Part shown: in pieces, positions 13,301-23,697 of the stretch
Numbering within the stretch: position 1 is the first letter of the stretch
Layout: every line of letters begins with the position of its first letter
Source: Marthasterias glacialis
Taxonomy: Eukaryota; Echinodermata; Asteroidea; Forcipulatida; Asteriidae
Direction: 5' to 3'
DNA: 64,000 nucleotides
Assembly: GCA_911728455.2 (NCBI GenBank)
Contig: OU452224.1
Location: 3,410,001 to 3,474,000, forward strand
The notes under the pieces: generated by a model
What the model was told of the DNA's origin: nothing
What the model saw: the letters and a program-made list of their open reading frames with translations, nothing else
Database searches by the model: none
Position numbers and translations under genes: made by a program

Positions 13301-15067
13301 GTAGTACTAATTGTAGGCTACATCGTTTTATTAACACAACCTTTGAGTAGATTGTGGTGCTGTGCTTAAAACCCAGTCTCAGTCTCAGTCACCACAAAAA
13401 GTTAATATTTTTAATTTTAAAATGTTTACTCACATTTGCGTTGCGAATGTGATGGGCGTGCGGCACATTTAATGTACTTACGGTTCTATTTCTCTACCCA
13501 TTGTTTCGTCAAACCGGGTCTGGATTCATGAAACTTGGAGAAACACCACAGAGTATTTTGCTTTTGTTTCAAATCCGCATTTTTACCTCAAAATGTAACC
13601 AAATTCAAGTTATTTAGTACACGAACTGTTAACGATAAACACTGTTGCACATACGCTTCAGCTTACTGTACATTATATGTTCATACATTACACATTATGC
13701 ATGTACATACGTGTACCGTTTTTTGTTGGCTGGTACACCACAATAATAGTAATAAAGTGTATGTTGTTGTTTGGTACCAGCCATTATGTTAGTCTCTTTT
13801 CGTGAGTTGAACAGACAAAACAAAAACAGTGTGGATCTTTTTAGAGATGTCGGAGACTAGTTGAGGGATAGAGGAGGGTGGGGTAGATAAATCAAATCTA
13901 AAAAACCTACCACAATCATCTTAAAATAAAGTGGATTCTTTTGTTTGATTTTTTTCTTTCCAAGCCTTTATTTAGGATTCGAAAAAAATGTAACCAAAGG
14001 TCAAAATGAAGAGGTGGAATTTCAAGGGGGCGCCCTACAAAAAGGGAAATTTAAAAAAAGAAAGGGAAAAGAAAAACATACTTGCAGAGACTGCTTATAA
14101 AAGGAGGTGAAGATCCTGCTGTTGTGGTTAAAATATCAAAAAAATTACTTGAAAATAATTACTCTAGTTTTTAAAAAGCCTCACCAATTACAACAGTGTA
14201 TACATTCATCTTCATTGGTTTTTAATTTGGAACATAAGTGCTCTATTGAAAAACAAAGATAATGCATACTTAGGTGTAGTTTCATTCAGCCTTCCCCCAT
14301 GTTTGTATATACAGTGCCCTTAACGATAGCAGTTGTTTTACTAATAAGGCTTCCCTGTCTAAATAAAACTACAAATAAATAAATAGATAAATAAATAAAC
14401 AAATAAATAAATAAATAAATAAGAAGAGGCCTTCGGGCCGGCCCATAGACGAGGTAGCACCTGGGAGGCAGAGGTGGCGGAGTGCTTAAACACTTCTCTA
14501 CGCCACAATGTAAATGAGCTAATTTGCATTTTGATGATTGGCGGTTTTTTATACCATGCACTGCCTTCGTCATCACAGACCACCATATCAATTGTCAGTA
14601 TACTGGGAACAGGTATAACAACAACAATATTCCTCCTACTACCACTACTAATTATCTTGACAGTTGTATCTTGCCTCTGCTCAGAAACTTTCTTCCAACC
14701 TCCAAGCTAGTGGCAGGTGCCCTTATACACTTACCAACTTACAGGGTACTTTACACAATGGAACAATGCTACCCCACAAGGTTTTCTTTGTTCTAGTGCT
14801 ACCCCACAGAGGAATTCTTCAGAAAAGGTAATAATAGAACCACAATAGAAGGTTCCGGTAACTACCATGTGTAAGGGTATGGGTATTTGGGTCACTCAAA
14901 CCGAGGACTTTAACACTAAAGGGATCCGGGAAAATGACGTACCGAGGACCGTCCGTGGTATGTTTCGTGTACAAAACCAATGGGGACGTCGCTAGAAAAA
15001 ACAAGTCCAAACAATGGGGGAACAAAGGGATGTCCTCGGTCTACACCATAAACAAACCTGTGTGTGT

Positions 15068-15102
<35 letters not shown>

Positions 15103-15430
15103 GGGGGGGGGGGGGTGATGCGTCAAAATTTGATCACCCAGATATTTAATGTAGATGTAATAAGGCAATGTGTTGGCCTTCTATAATTTTAAGAACCAAG
15201 CACCCCCTCTCCAATCCCAATCGTAGAGGTAAAAAAATAAATAAAATAAATAAATAAATAAATAAATAAGTAAAAATAGACACATGTACTCACCGGTATG
15301 ACCTGTCATGGTAGTATTTTGGTACGATGTAATCCTGCACGGCATCGTACAGTCCTGAAGCGTAACCCCACGCATCCTTCAACTTTCCCTTCCACTGTGG
15401 GGTCTGAAAGGAGTAATTGACTGCATCCAT
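1320..15430 (-). CDS. TMEM181: Transmembrane protein 181 (GOLD-domain seven-TM family), C-terminus outside window
   Basis: Ten exons join in frame: 15294-15430, 9890-9993, 8800-8849, 7969-8059, 6978-7099, 5423-5542, 4713-4793, 4056-4155, 3558-3685, 1320-1469, all with GT-AG borders, giving 361 codons. Landmarks matching the family from memory: MRLYTLTKRHFVLVF leading into TM1 (about residues 50-81); a luminal region with LWLTSVIEV and FFNHTRTLSC; YNPSFSQMEIWFRF before the next membrane segment; FAHSLRKFSMRDW; FLCALLLFWLC; and a segment ending FNYKVDSGNF. Human TMEM181 is roughly 475 residues, so about 110-120 residues with the last helices are expected left of position 1; I found no matching exon in 1-1310. 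The start ATG at 15428-15430 gives an N-terminus of normal length. It is a multi-pass membrane protein of the secretory route or plasma membrane; human TMEM181 is known as a host factor for a bacterial cytolethal distending toxin. Confidence 0.93.
1555..1870 (-). repeat. tRNA-derived SINE, minus orientation
   Basis: Read on the minus strand, this stretch carries the same body as the plus-strand SINEs: the GAGAAGGGGTTTGCCCC block near 1725-1745 and the tail with GCGCTATATAAGACTCCGG near 1562-1582. The head is degenerate. It lies just right of the 1-611 ORF in a TMEM181 intron. Confidence 0.6.
2322..2580 (+). repeat. tRNA-derived SINE
   Basis: The copy has an A-box-like TGGTCTAGCGCACCGG and a B-box-like GGGTTCAAGTCCC (about 2394). 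These are followed by the family block GACACTTAACC, a GGATGGGACATAAAG motif, and a tail ending in CAAGACTCCGGTATT plus TTC repeats. It lies in TMEM181 intron 9 (between exons 9 and 10). Confidence 0.7.
2690..3500. repeat. Nested repeat cluster: two GCTGCTTAAGC-type MITE remnants plus other repeats
   Basis: Two degenerate copies (2690-2870 and 3308-3490) of the palindromic family seen intact at 23165-23354 begin GGGCCCAA and carry TTGCTTAGCA motifs. Between them are fragments sharing TGACGTCAGGTGAACTGGGT-like and CCATTTTGAGAGTCAAATTG segments with 62450-62620, and the GGGCTT element at 3034-3193 is inserted inside that fragment. The cluster fills most of intron 9 of TMEM181. Confidence 0.6.
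3034..3193. mobile_element. Palindromic MITE with GGGCTT hexamer tracts (copy 1)
   Basis: Terminal inverted repeats (right end CGTGGTTTCGTAAACGGCCA, left end a diverged inverse with GCGAAATCACG) enclose GGGCTT tracts at 3059-3080 and the complementary AAGCCC tracts at 3149-3170. A second copy at 41997-42160 shares the ends and tracts. There is no coding capacity. Confidence 0.75.
4330..4690. repeat. Tandem array, period about 106 bp, in TMEM181 intron
   Basis: Three to four copies of a unit carry CTTGGTCTAGAGGATCAAGC, then CTGAACCTCCTGGGTGTTAC, ACTCTCTACATCACCACAAA and GAACTAGGGTAGTGGGTCTG. The GGTCTAGAGG landmark recurs near 4335, 4437, 4543 and 4648. The array ends about 25 bp from the splice donor of the exon at 4713-4793. 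Confidence 0.9.
6115..6945 (-). pseudogene. Degenerate non-LTR retrotransposon reverse-transcriptase fragment
   Basis: Minus-strand frames broken by frameshifts carry C-terminal RT motifs known from invertebrate non-LTR elements. These include LTISKDKTEVLHQP and FVYLGGVVTADGSLD, and then, after frameshifts, RLRWLGH, PKRVLFGELASGTRPRGRPR and KEDIKALGI. The pieces sit in the right order along 6928-6217 but in different frames, so the copy is dead. It lies in a TMEM181 intron in the same orientation as that gene. Confidence 0.85.
7290..7790. repeat. Second tandem array of the same unit, period about 113 bp
   Basis: Four copies of the unit seen at 4330-4690, here about 7 bp longer because most units read TTTCAAAGGATTTACAGACT before the CTCTACATCACCACAAAT block. 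The landmark GGTCTAGAGG recurs near 7382, 7495, 7609 and 7721. It lies in a different TMEM181 intron (between the exons at 6978-7099 and 7969-8059). Confidence 0.9.
9399..9852. mobile_element. MITE with AGCCGTGTTCnCATTGGA terminal inverted repeats
   Basis: The left end AGCCGTGTTCGCATTGGA and the right end TCCAATGTGAACACGGCT are inverted copies, flanked by TAT on both sides (a 2-3 bp TA/TAT duplication). The interior repeats AACTAACCGAGAC-type motifs. The TSD suggests Tc1/mariner or PIF/Harbinger mobilisation. There is no coding capacity. Confidence 0.8.
12985..13080. repeat. Partial CAGTAACTGGGGCGCTA element with 36-bp perfect palindrome
   Basis: It begins CAGTAACTGGGGCGCTATAC as in the fuller copy at 34950-35097, followed by the perfect palindrome 13025-13060 centred on ACTAGT. 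The right-hand terminal repeat of the fuller copy is missing here. Confidence 0.7.
14340..14480 (-). repeat. Short retroposon fragment with AAAT tail
   Basis: On the minus strand, a GC-richer stretch (GGGCCGGCCCGAAGGCC, 14430-14446) runs into an AAAT/TTTA tract at 14375-14423, as expected for the 3' end of a small retroposed element. The simple-repeat frames on both strands are not coding. Confidence 0.45.
15066..15117. repeat. TG microsatellite followed by a poly-G run
   Basis: About 15 TG dinucleotides are followed directly by about 16 G. A short AAAT microsatellite follows at 15228-15270, near the first TMEM181 donor site. Confidence 0.95.
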
Positions 15431-16100
15431 GTTGGATGGAAGCAAAGAATGACGGGGCCAAAGACGAGGGTCTTACGGTACCAATCCTCCCCTCATCACG
15501 CCGAAGATGACGACGATGATGATGACTGTGCCAAGCCGGTGGTTCACCAAAAGATGCCGATGACGTCAGAGATTGCGATGCAAAATTAATGCTAATTTAA
15601 TATTCGTGTTTATTACCATACAAAATAATAATGCCTCTTCTACGCCGGAGAGCGACTCGCCAACTACAGAGGAATAATTTAACGCTGGGAAGAAAGCCGT
15701 GAGAATTAATCAATAGCAACGAAGGCTCGCCCTTAATTATTCATAAGGATCTGTTACCTCGACGTCATGGTGTAGCAACACGCGTAAAAATACTCTCAAC
15801 AGACTTCTATAACATCTCTAGCAGCGCCATAGAAATAAACCACCGCTCATAATGATGCACCGTACACGATTTGCCCAGATGGGATCTACGTATGTGGTGC
15901 ATTGTCGTTTCGGTCCGTGCCGTTGCCTGGAGCAATTAGGAAGGATGTGTTGCCAAGCAACGGTCTTTACGTCAGATCCTTTCGAGCTATCCACGAAATG
16001 TCAGACGGCACGAGCTCCGCGGAACTAGATTTTCTTCAGGTTTGAGCTTTAGTGGTTGACGATGCTGTGATATACAAAACACGTGCGTGAAATTTATAAA
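15431..16100 (-). promoter_or_regulatory. TMEM181: Candidate TMEM181 promoter and 5' UTR
   Basis: Immediately upstream of the TMEM181 ATG the sequence is richer in CpG than its surroundings. It carries a full palindromic CRE, TGACGTCA, at 15561-15568, plus GACGTCAT (15761) and ACGTCA (15969) half-type sites. No TATA box was identified. This fits a CREB/ATF-responsive housekeeping promoter, but no transcript start can be set from sequence alone. Confidence 0.4.
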
Positions 16101-17586
16101 GGTGATGACTGGCTTTATCCCATATTTTGTATATAATGGAAAATGTTTTGCAAACCACTTAACATATTTAACGAAAAATAAAAAAATGAAACTATCATGT
16201 TTTAATGGGTTTCATTAAGTTCAGAAAAATAAACACAATCATGCTTTTTTCCTTTGCTTTTGCAATGCGTAAAAGTCTGCCAAATTAAGAGTATATGAAT
16301 TTACATTAAAGTCATTTTTTTATGTCAAGAATGTCGCTTTTTATTGATGTAATTATTAATAAGAAAAGCAGGCCATGCGCAAAAATTTCTACAAACAATA
16401 ATGTAAAAATCCAAACAAACCAAAATTTGATAATAATGTTTTATCACCAAATTGGCCGAAATTTTCACAACTCCCAACTTATACCCGAGTAAAATAAACA
16501 AATACCACAACACTCCTTGCAGACAAAACAAACAAATAATCCAAACAAACACTCCAACCCTTAAAACAAACAAAATCCACAAACAGACGAGCGGGTGAAC
16601 AAATATTACAGACAAAATAGATAAGCCATACTCGTTGAAATGATTTAAAGACTATTTATTAATCAATTTAATCCGCAGTAACCGGGTTCAACTATACAGA
16701 TTACACGCCATACCACGTAAAGTCGATCCGAGAAATAATTTTATTGCTCAAAATCAAAACATTATTTTCAACAGAGCGCCCTCTTACGAAAATCGACGGT
16801 TAGCTGAACGGCTGGCCCAAAAGTTCCAAACTGAAGGGAAATGTGGTTCTGGCATAAAAAAGTAAAGTGTTCTTTGTTTTACCGACAAAAAGAACTGGGA
16901 AAGAACGGGGGACGCGTCATTCTGTAAACTCTGCTTGATGGAAATAAACCCACGGAAGTATAATCTAATTTGGGTTTATTTAAAAGTAAACACTTGCTTT
17001 ACAATTGAGTTTTTATCAAGTCTTTAAAATTTATTTTGAGCAGAAAAGGAATTGTTACAAAAACAAAATATAAATCACAAATTGGTTCACAGATTACACC
17101 GCAAGAAAGAGAGGGTTGCTTAAAGGGGATGTGTCATCATGATTACATTATTGACAACCAACTCTGTATGTATTTATCTTAGGCAGGGACAAATCACTTC
17201 CCGAACCCAAGTTCCTAGAATCGAGTCTTTTATTCCCGGACAAAGGCGCGCTCCTTAATGTTGGTGGTCCCTGGCGGTGAAGACCTAACACCGATCTGCC
17301 ATTAGGGGCGGTGTGCGATCTTGTCCGTAAAGTCTGGTTCCCGCCGCGTCGGCTGTCGTGTGGAGTACCTGGATAATGATGGTGTGGTCTGGTTACGGAA
17401 TAGTACAGACCAAGACGATGGGCGGGAAAAGCACCTGTGGATAAAATGGTAAAATACAATCATTCAAACGGTACGTTGTGACGTCATGTATATTATTTTC
17501 ATTATGGTTTAAACTGCGGCTACAGCATAGGTCTGGACATTTTTCTGTATACTGAATGCACTATATTTTATGGGTTATGCATAAGT
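16101..17586. other. Intergenic region between TMEM181 and HUNK
   Basis: I see no supportable gene. It holds AT-rich unique sequence, possible minus-strand AATAAA signals for HUNK near 16975 and 17033, and at about 17124 a GGGGATGTGTCATCATGATTA motif related to the repeat ends at 11616 and 29576. The open frame at 17148-17459 (minus) lacks conservation cues. Confidence 0.5.
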
Positions 17587-20500
17587 CTATGGGTTATGCC
17601 TAAGTCTACTCTTAGTGAACCCACCATGACTTTGATATGGTATGTGGGACTCTCTATTCTTCGGCATCATGTTGAGTGATTCGTTCTTGGGCTCCTGCAT
17701 CATAGATGGGTACCCTGGACCTGGATCAGTTTGGGATCGCTGCATGCCACCAGGTCCTCTTCGCAGTGCTCTGGAGCGGACGCTCGGAGTTGGGCTTTCC
17801 CGCAACGCTTCAGACGTCCAGGCAGACCGTTTTTTCAAGGCGGATTCTGAGAAAAGATCCCCCTTGGCTAGTTTGCCGTTGACGATGATCATGCAGCCTC
17901 TCCGGACGGCGGTTTTGACGGGGGGACTCGTACCACTTGGCTCAATCACCTGTTTCTCGACGTCTGGTTTGGGAGTCTCTTTTCTTGGACTTGAACACTG
18001 GTTTGAACACACCGTTTGAACACTCAAAGTCTCTGCAATCTCGTCTGTTTCGTTTGCTTGCATGCGTCTTCGTCTGTCTGAGCTGTAGTTCTCACCAATG
18101 GATCTGCTGATAATGATAACAGGATTTCTGTCCTTGGTGTTGTTTATTTCATTGTTATTTGCATCTTTCTCGAGATTGTGAGACAGTTTCTTCCTCATGT
18201 CCTCGAGGACTATCTCACGTGTCGGTGGATCCTCATGGGGAGTAGGTTTGCTTTTCCGGGCATCAATCAAAAGTGGGACGGGGATTTTCTGATCAGTTGC
18301 GTGGGCACTCTTTAATCTAGCCTCCTGCTCGAGTGTGCTCGGTTTCGCTGCCAGCTGGGATTTGGCTCGGTCGTGTTTCATGACGCTACTGCCGGGCCGG
18401 GAGCGACGGCTGCTCCCGGGGCGAGAGTGGCTGCTGCATGGTCGAGAAGACCCACCAGCAGGAGGTGCCGGGGTGAAAATAAGCGAGGCTGATTCAAGGT
18501 CGACAACCTCATCGACAGGACCACCATGGTTATTTGTTAGTGATGGACTTCCATCTGGAAAACCCCACCCTTTAGAAACGCGCATGCGTAGCAGATGATA
18601 TCCAGCCGTCTCTGCGATTGGTCTATTCTGAGTAACAGCGTCCCTGATGGCCGACTCGGCGAATCCGCTGGATACCAGCGACGAAATGATACTCGCGTCA
18701 AGCTGCTCATTGGTGACTCTGTTGGGAAACTTTGAAGGATACAGTCTGCGCGTGTAGCCTCTGTTTATCCAGGGATGGCGCATGACGTCACGCAATGAGA
18801 TTCTTTCATTCTCGTCAGCTGTGAGAAGTTTACCCAGTAGATCTTTACATTCTGGAGGAATAACGAACAAATAGCATCGAGAGTTATTAAAACGAAAACA
18901 ACTTGTTGTGATTTACGGTCTCTATTATTTGATGAAGTTATAAACAGAGCTGGAATAAGACCTTATCTCATACGAACGGCAAAAAAAAAAGCAGGAAATT
19001 AGGCCTATTGTAAAGATTACGGTGAAACTGGTCTCACAAAACCCTACCCTACAGTCAGAACTGGGTATAATCTTACCGCGTGTGAGATACTGTGGTATGG
19101 TGCAGCCCTGCATAATCTTTGCGTGGAGTTTCGTCATGTTGGTTGGTGGATCGACTGTGAATGGAAGCTCTCCCGTAAGCATGGCGAACATGTTCACTCC
19201 TCTGCAAAAGATTATTTTTTCTTCTTCATTTGAATCGTAAATTACATGAGCAATAAATTGATTTTTTTATTCAGCCGTAACTTGATCAACTTTTTACCAG
19301 CATTACTATCGTCCTGATAAACATTTCTGTCTGAAAAAGAAACTTGGATTTCTTATTTCCATTGCCAAGACGATATAAGAACATGAACGCTCACAAATTA
19401 TAGACAAGACACTAATGTATGAATTTACTATTTAAAACTAAGTCTCTGCTATGAAATAAAAAACCACTCCTATTATAAATTAAGACGTCACATTGCAACA
19501 TGAGCTGTTAAAAAAGAAATAAAAACTTAAAAAAAAGAGGGGGAAAACTGACAATCGCTTTGTAAAGTTTCTCAGATGTATTTTGAATGACGACATGAAG
19601 GAGAGAATTGTCGAAGAAGTTGCATTAGCACGAAAGTGCCACACTCATTTTTTCAAAGAAAGTCACGGCGAAATCATTTTGAAAATGTTGTATTGGTCCT
19701 TCTATGCTTCCGTACATAAGTTCTAACATGTGGATGAATACATTTATGCATAAAATGTAAATATAGAAGTACAAACTCTCAACAAAATAAGTTATTTAGG
19801 CCCTACTTACATACTCCATACGTCCACAGCAGGTCCGTAGCTAGCATTACAGAAAATCTCCGGGGCGGCGTATGCTGGTGAACCACACTGAGTTTTCAGC
19901 AGTCCGTCTGAACCCATGATATTACTAAGTCCAAAATCTGGTATAAAAATATGCAAGAATGTGATGTGTGTTTATACAAATGGAAGAAGAAGAAAATTAC
20001 TGAGAAGAAACACGATGACAATTCGCAAGTTAATCAAGAACTCCATATTTTTCGGTTTGGGAGTGACCCTGATTTTGGACCATAGGTCATACCCGGCTTG
20101 TTCTGGGTCAGTTTCAGTCGAAAAAAACGGACAATGGATGACATTAAAAATCATGTGAATTACTGATAATTTGTTTTATCAGTTTAGGCTTTTTTGCATA
20201 AAACCTTTTTCATTTAGCGTAACATAGTTTTGTTGTCATTTTATCTTGCATGTTTAATGTGTAAACATTTCAATTTTGGGTTTTAACAAACTGTCTTTTG
20301 AACCGAAACGCATACTACACTGGAAGTCTAAGCAGAAGTCTTCGCTGACCATGCAATATTCTATAATACTCACCTATTACTTTTAAATTCATATCTTCAT
20401 CCAGGAGAAAGTTTTCGACTTTAATATCTCTGCAGAAGTAAAGACAAAACAATATGTTCACACACAAGTCGATTACATGATGTGTTTATTAACAGTAAAA

Positions 20501-21511
20501 AAACAAGGTTGTATTAATTTAATTACACAATCTTAAAGATAAGAATTAAGTCAAAGAAAAACTGTTTTTTAACACTGACCTGTGAACCACATCAGCCTGA
20601 TGCATAAACTCTACAGCGGACACCAACTGCCGCATGAATTTCCTAGTTTCCCGCTCGCTTAATTTTTTCCTCTCGCATAGGTACTTCATGAAGGGACCTC
20701 CTTCCGCGAACTCCATAACCAAGTAGTAGTTGTTAGTAGTCTCTAAGACCTCGTAGAGGCGGATGATATTAGGGTGGCTCAGCCGTTGTAAGACCACCGC
20801 TTCACGGCGCAGATTCTTCCGGACGTACTCGCGTTTTGCTACAAGTTTCTTGTCGATGATCTTCATGGCAACCTGAAATACAAAATGTAAATCAAACTGA
20901 AATTTTGTTTGGACTTTGAAATGGTTTTCTCCGGTCGGACTCAACTGCGGTTTGAATTGGACTCGACCCGGCGAAGTCGACATAATAAACCTATGGCTTA
21001 CAGAGTATATAGGCGTGACCAAACCTTACTATTTTCTTAGAATCAACATCAACAACAGCTATATTATACCTTTGCACATGTTTTTAGTTTACAAAAATAT
21101 TAATAACCAACGAGTGAAATGTGCTCAAAGGAATATTTTAATTATTGCTGTAATTAAATGTAGAAAAAAAGAAAAAAAAATGTACAAAGGGTAGGCCTAC
21201 ACCTTTTTAAAAACCGAGGTGAAAACACAAACCAAATTTTTGACGGTGTTTCAAAAAACAGAAAACTGTAACTTAGAGCTTACCCTTTCTTCTGTATCGG
21301 TGTGAGTGCCCATCCGCACCTTACCGAACGACCCCTCACCAATGGTCTCCCCGACCACGTACCCGCCTACCCTTTTACGGACGGCAACTGCCGACTGGGA
21401 CATCGTGCGGGAGTCAGAGCGTCGCAGAGCCGGGCGAGTTACGGGCCTTGGACCCCGGTCAACTTGGCTAGATCCGGGGACATTCGTCCCGTTCGCCATT
21501 TGCGGGTCCAA
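17587..21511 (-). CDS. HUNK: HUNK-like serine/threonine kinase (AMPK-related), complete
   Basis: Six coding exons, all GT-AG: 21284-21511, 20580-20872, 20374-20429, 19811-19937, 19077-19201, 17587-18851. They sum to 2094 nt in perfect frame (697 aa; human HUNK about 714). Kinase landmarks: glycine loop GEGSFGKV (58-65), VAMK with the ATP-binding Lys80, HRDIKVEN with catalytic Asp175, DFG 193-195, KTQCGSPAY with candidate activation-loop Thr208, and APE 217-219. WSIGVNMFAMLTGELPFTV is diagnostic of HUNK among SNF1-related kinases. A UBA-like segment follows the kinase domain (LVSSGFAESAIRDAVTQNR). The long final exon encodes a disordered Ser/Arg/Pro-rich tail. The first ATG at 21511 starts a 50-residue leader before the kinase. 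Expected to be a cytoplasmic signalling kinase; substrates cannot be inferred from sequence. Confidence 0.93.
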
Positions 21512-21784
21512 GTTTATGAATCAACTGAACAAGTTGGCATAGCCCTTCCCCAGCATAGCAACGTGACTAAGGTGCAGTTATATGCGGAGTGATCAATATG
21601 GCATGAATCGGGCGTATTGATCACTGAAATAATCAATGTAATCACCCTTTTGTAATCTTGCTAACAAGGTACCTCTAAGTAAGCAAAATCATTAGCACAT
21701 AACTGTAATACATTGTGTAGTTACCTACAACTGGATACAATCATGTTCAAGGTAGTTTAAGGAGTATAACTGTTCACTCCCTCA

Positions 21785-22125
<341 letters not shown>

Positions 22126-23164
22126 CCACAAGTAATACAAAAAGAAATAAAAACCAGATTATCTTAACTTCAGTTTTATTCTGTATTTTCTGCATCCTAA
22201 ACTGTACATGTATTTACAACCTAGACCTGCCCCAAATTAAATTTTATTTCCACACCTCCTTACACCTCCTCAAAAACAGTTATCTGCTAAAAGTAGATTA
22301 ACTGTCCAGTTTCTGGTTGCTTGGTGTACATCAAGTTAGCATGCTCAAGGCAGAAGTTTCTTCCAGCCTTTATGGTGTACATTGTTATGACTCAAAAAGA
22401 GTAAACATAAAAAAGCAGCAGTATTGTAACATTACAAGATGATGTACCTTATCTTGATTCAAAGAGAGTAAGCACACCAGCAACCAATTTTGCAAACATT
22501 ACCAATGTTTCAATGCTTATCATGATTCAAAGAAAATTAGGCCACGAGCTGCAGGTTTGCCACTTTAACATCTATGTACGTTATCTTGATTCAAAGAGAG
22601 TACAGATGCCTGCTGTGGCAGGTTTTCAACATATAACAACGCTACCAATGATATACCTCAATGCCTTGTGAAAAATGTGTATGACTTTGCAAATTTGTTA
22701 AGCCCCACTCATATGTAGCCATACAGTTAAATCCCATTTACTTTGCCAAGAAACACAGCTGAAGTACCCAACATGACTATTGGTGATGTATTGTTTATCC
22801 ACAGCATGGAACCAGCATTCCAAACAACAATGGACTTTTGGTGAGAAAGAAGTTATTGATTTTACCACTGAAGCAAAGGATTGGTAAAGTCCAAGTATCA
22901 ACTAGTCATTAAATATTCATAACTAAGGAAATGGGTTGGACTGTGTGAGGGTCTGTGTGCCAATTAGGTGGAGATGTACTGTGGGGTTATGAATAAATTA
23001 TGAATCAAGGTGTGTATGTGAGGGGGAGGGGTGGAGAGGGTAAAAGAGGGGGGTATTCAAACAATATATCACACTAGATCTGTCTACAGGCATGTATGCT
23101 TCATTCTTGAAAGGCCAAGGGCACCAAGGCATATTTCCTTGGTAAAGGACACCTCTATGACCAG

Positions 23165-23354
23165 TGGCCAATTTCACAGAGCTGCTTAAGCACAAAAAGT
23201 AGCTAAGCACAACAAAATTATGCTCACCAGAATAAGGTTACTGGCCAAACTACCATGTCACATGTACAATTTGTGACTGGTACCCTGCTCATTTCTGCTT
23301 AGCAGAAAATTGTTAAGCAATATTTTCTGCCTAAGCAGCTCTATGAAATTGGGT
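23165..23354. mobile_element. Palindromic MITE, best-preserved copy of the GCTGCTTAAGCAC family
   Basis: The left end CCAATTTCACAGAGCTGCTT and the right end AAGCAGCTCTATGAAATTGG form inverted terminal repeats of about 25 bp around a 140-bp interior with TTGCTTAGCA-type motifs. Related fragments occur at 2690, 3308, 27075, 45128, 50930 and 61600. Confidence 0.85.
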
Positions 23355-23697
23355 ACTGATGCAAGTGCCTCCGTTGCCTCCGTGAAGCAACAGTCCTGTG
23401 TTTATACTGGGAATGATTTCACAAAGAACTAACAAGATTCATTTTGAGTTTTCACTGTCACTGTAGCGATTTGTATTGTGACTTCACCCACCTTAAAGTG
23501 AACTTTTAGTGTTTAATAAAACCAAACTCTCGCTGAACTACTGAATGAAGTAGGTTTGAAACTCTACATGGTGGAAGTGCCACCAGTATTCCATCCGATT
23601 CCATCAGAGTCCATAGGTTAAATGGTCGAATATACAAAATGCAGCTAGAATTGGATGGGTTCAGGAACACTGGGGTAACAGTGAATAGTCCTTACTA

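Noticed and set aside
17642..18019. Plus-strand frame opposite the HUNK last exon
   Set aside because: Antisense shadow of a confirmed coding exon.
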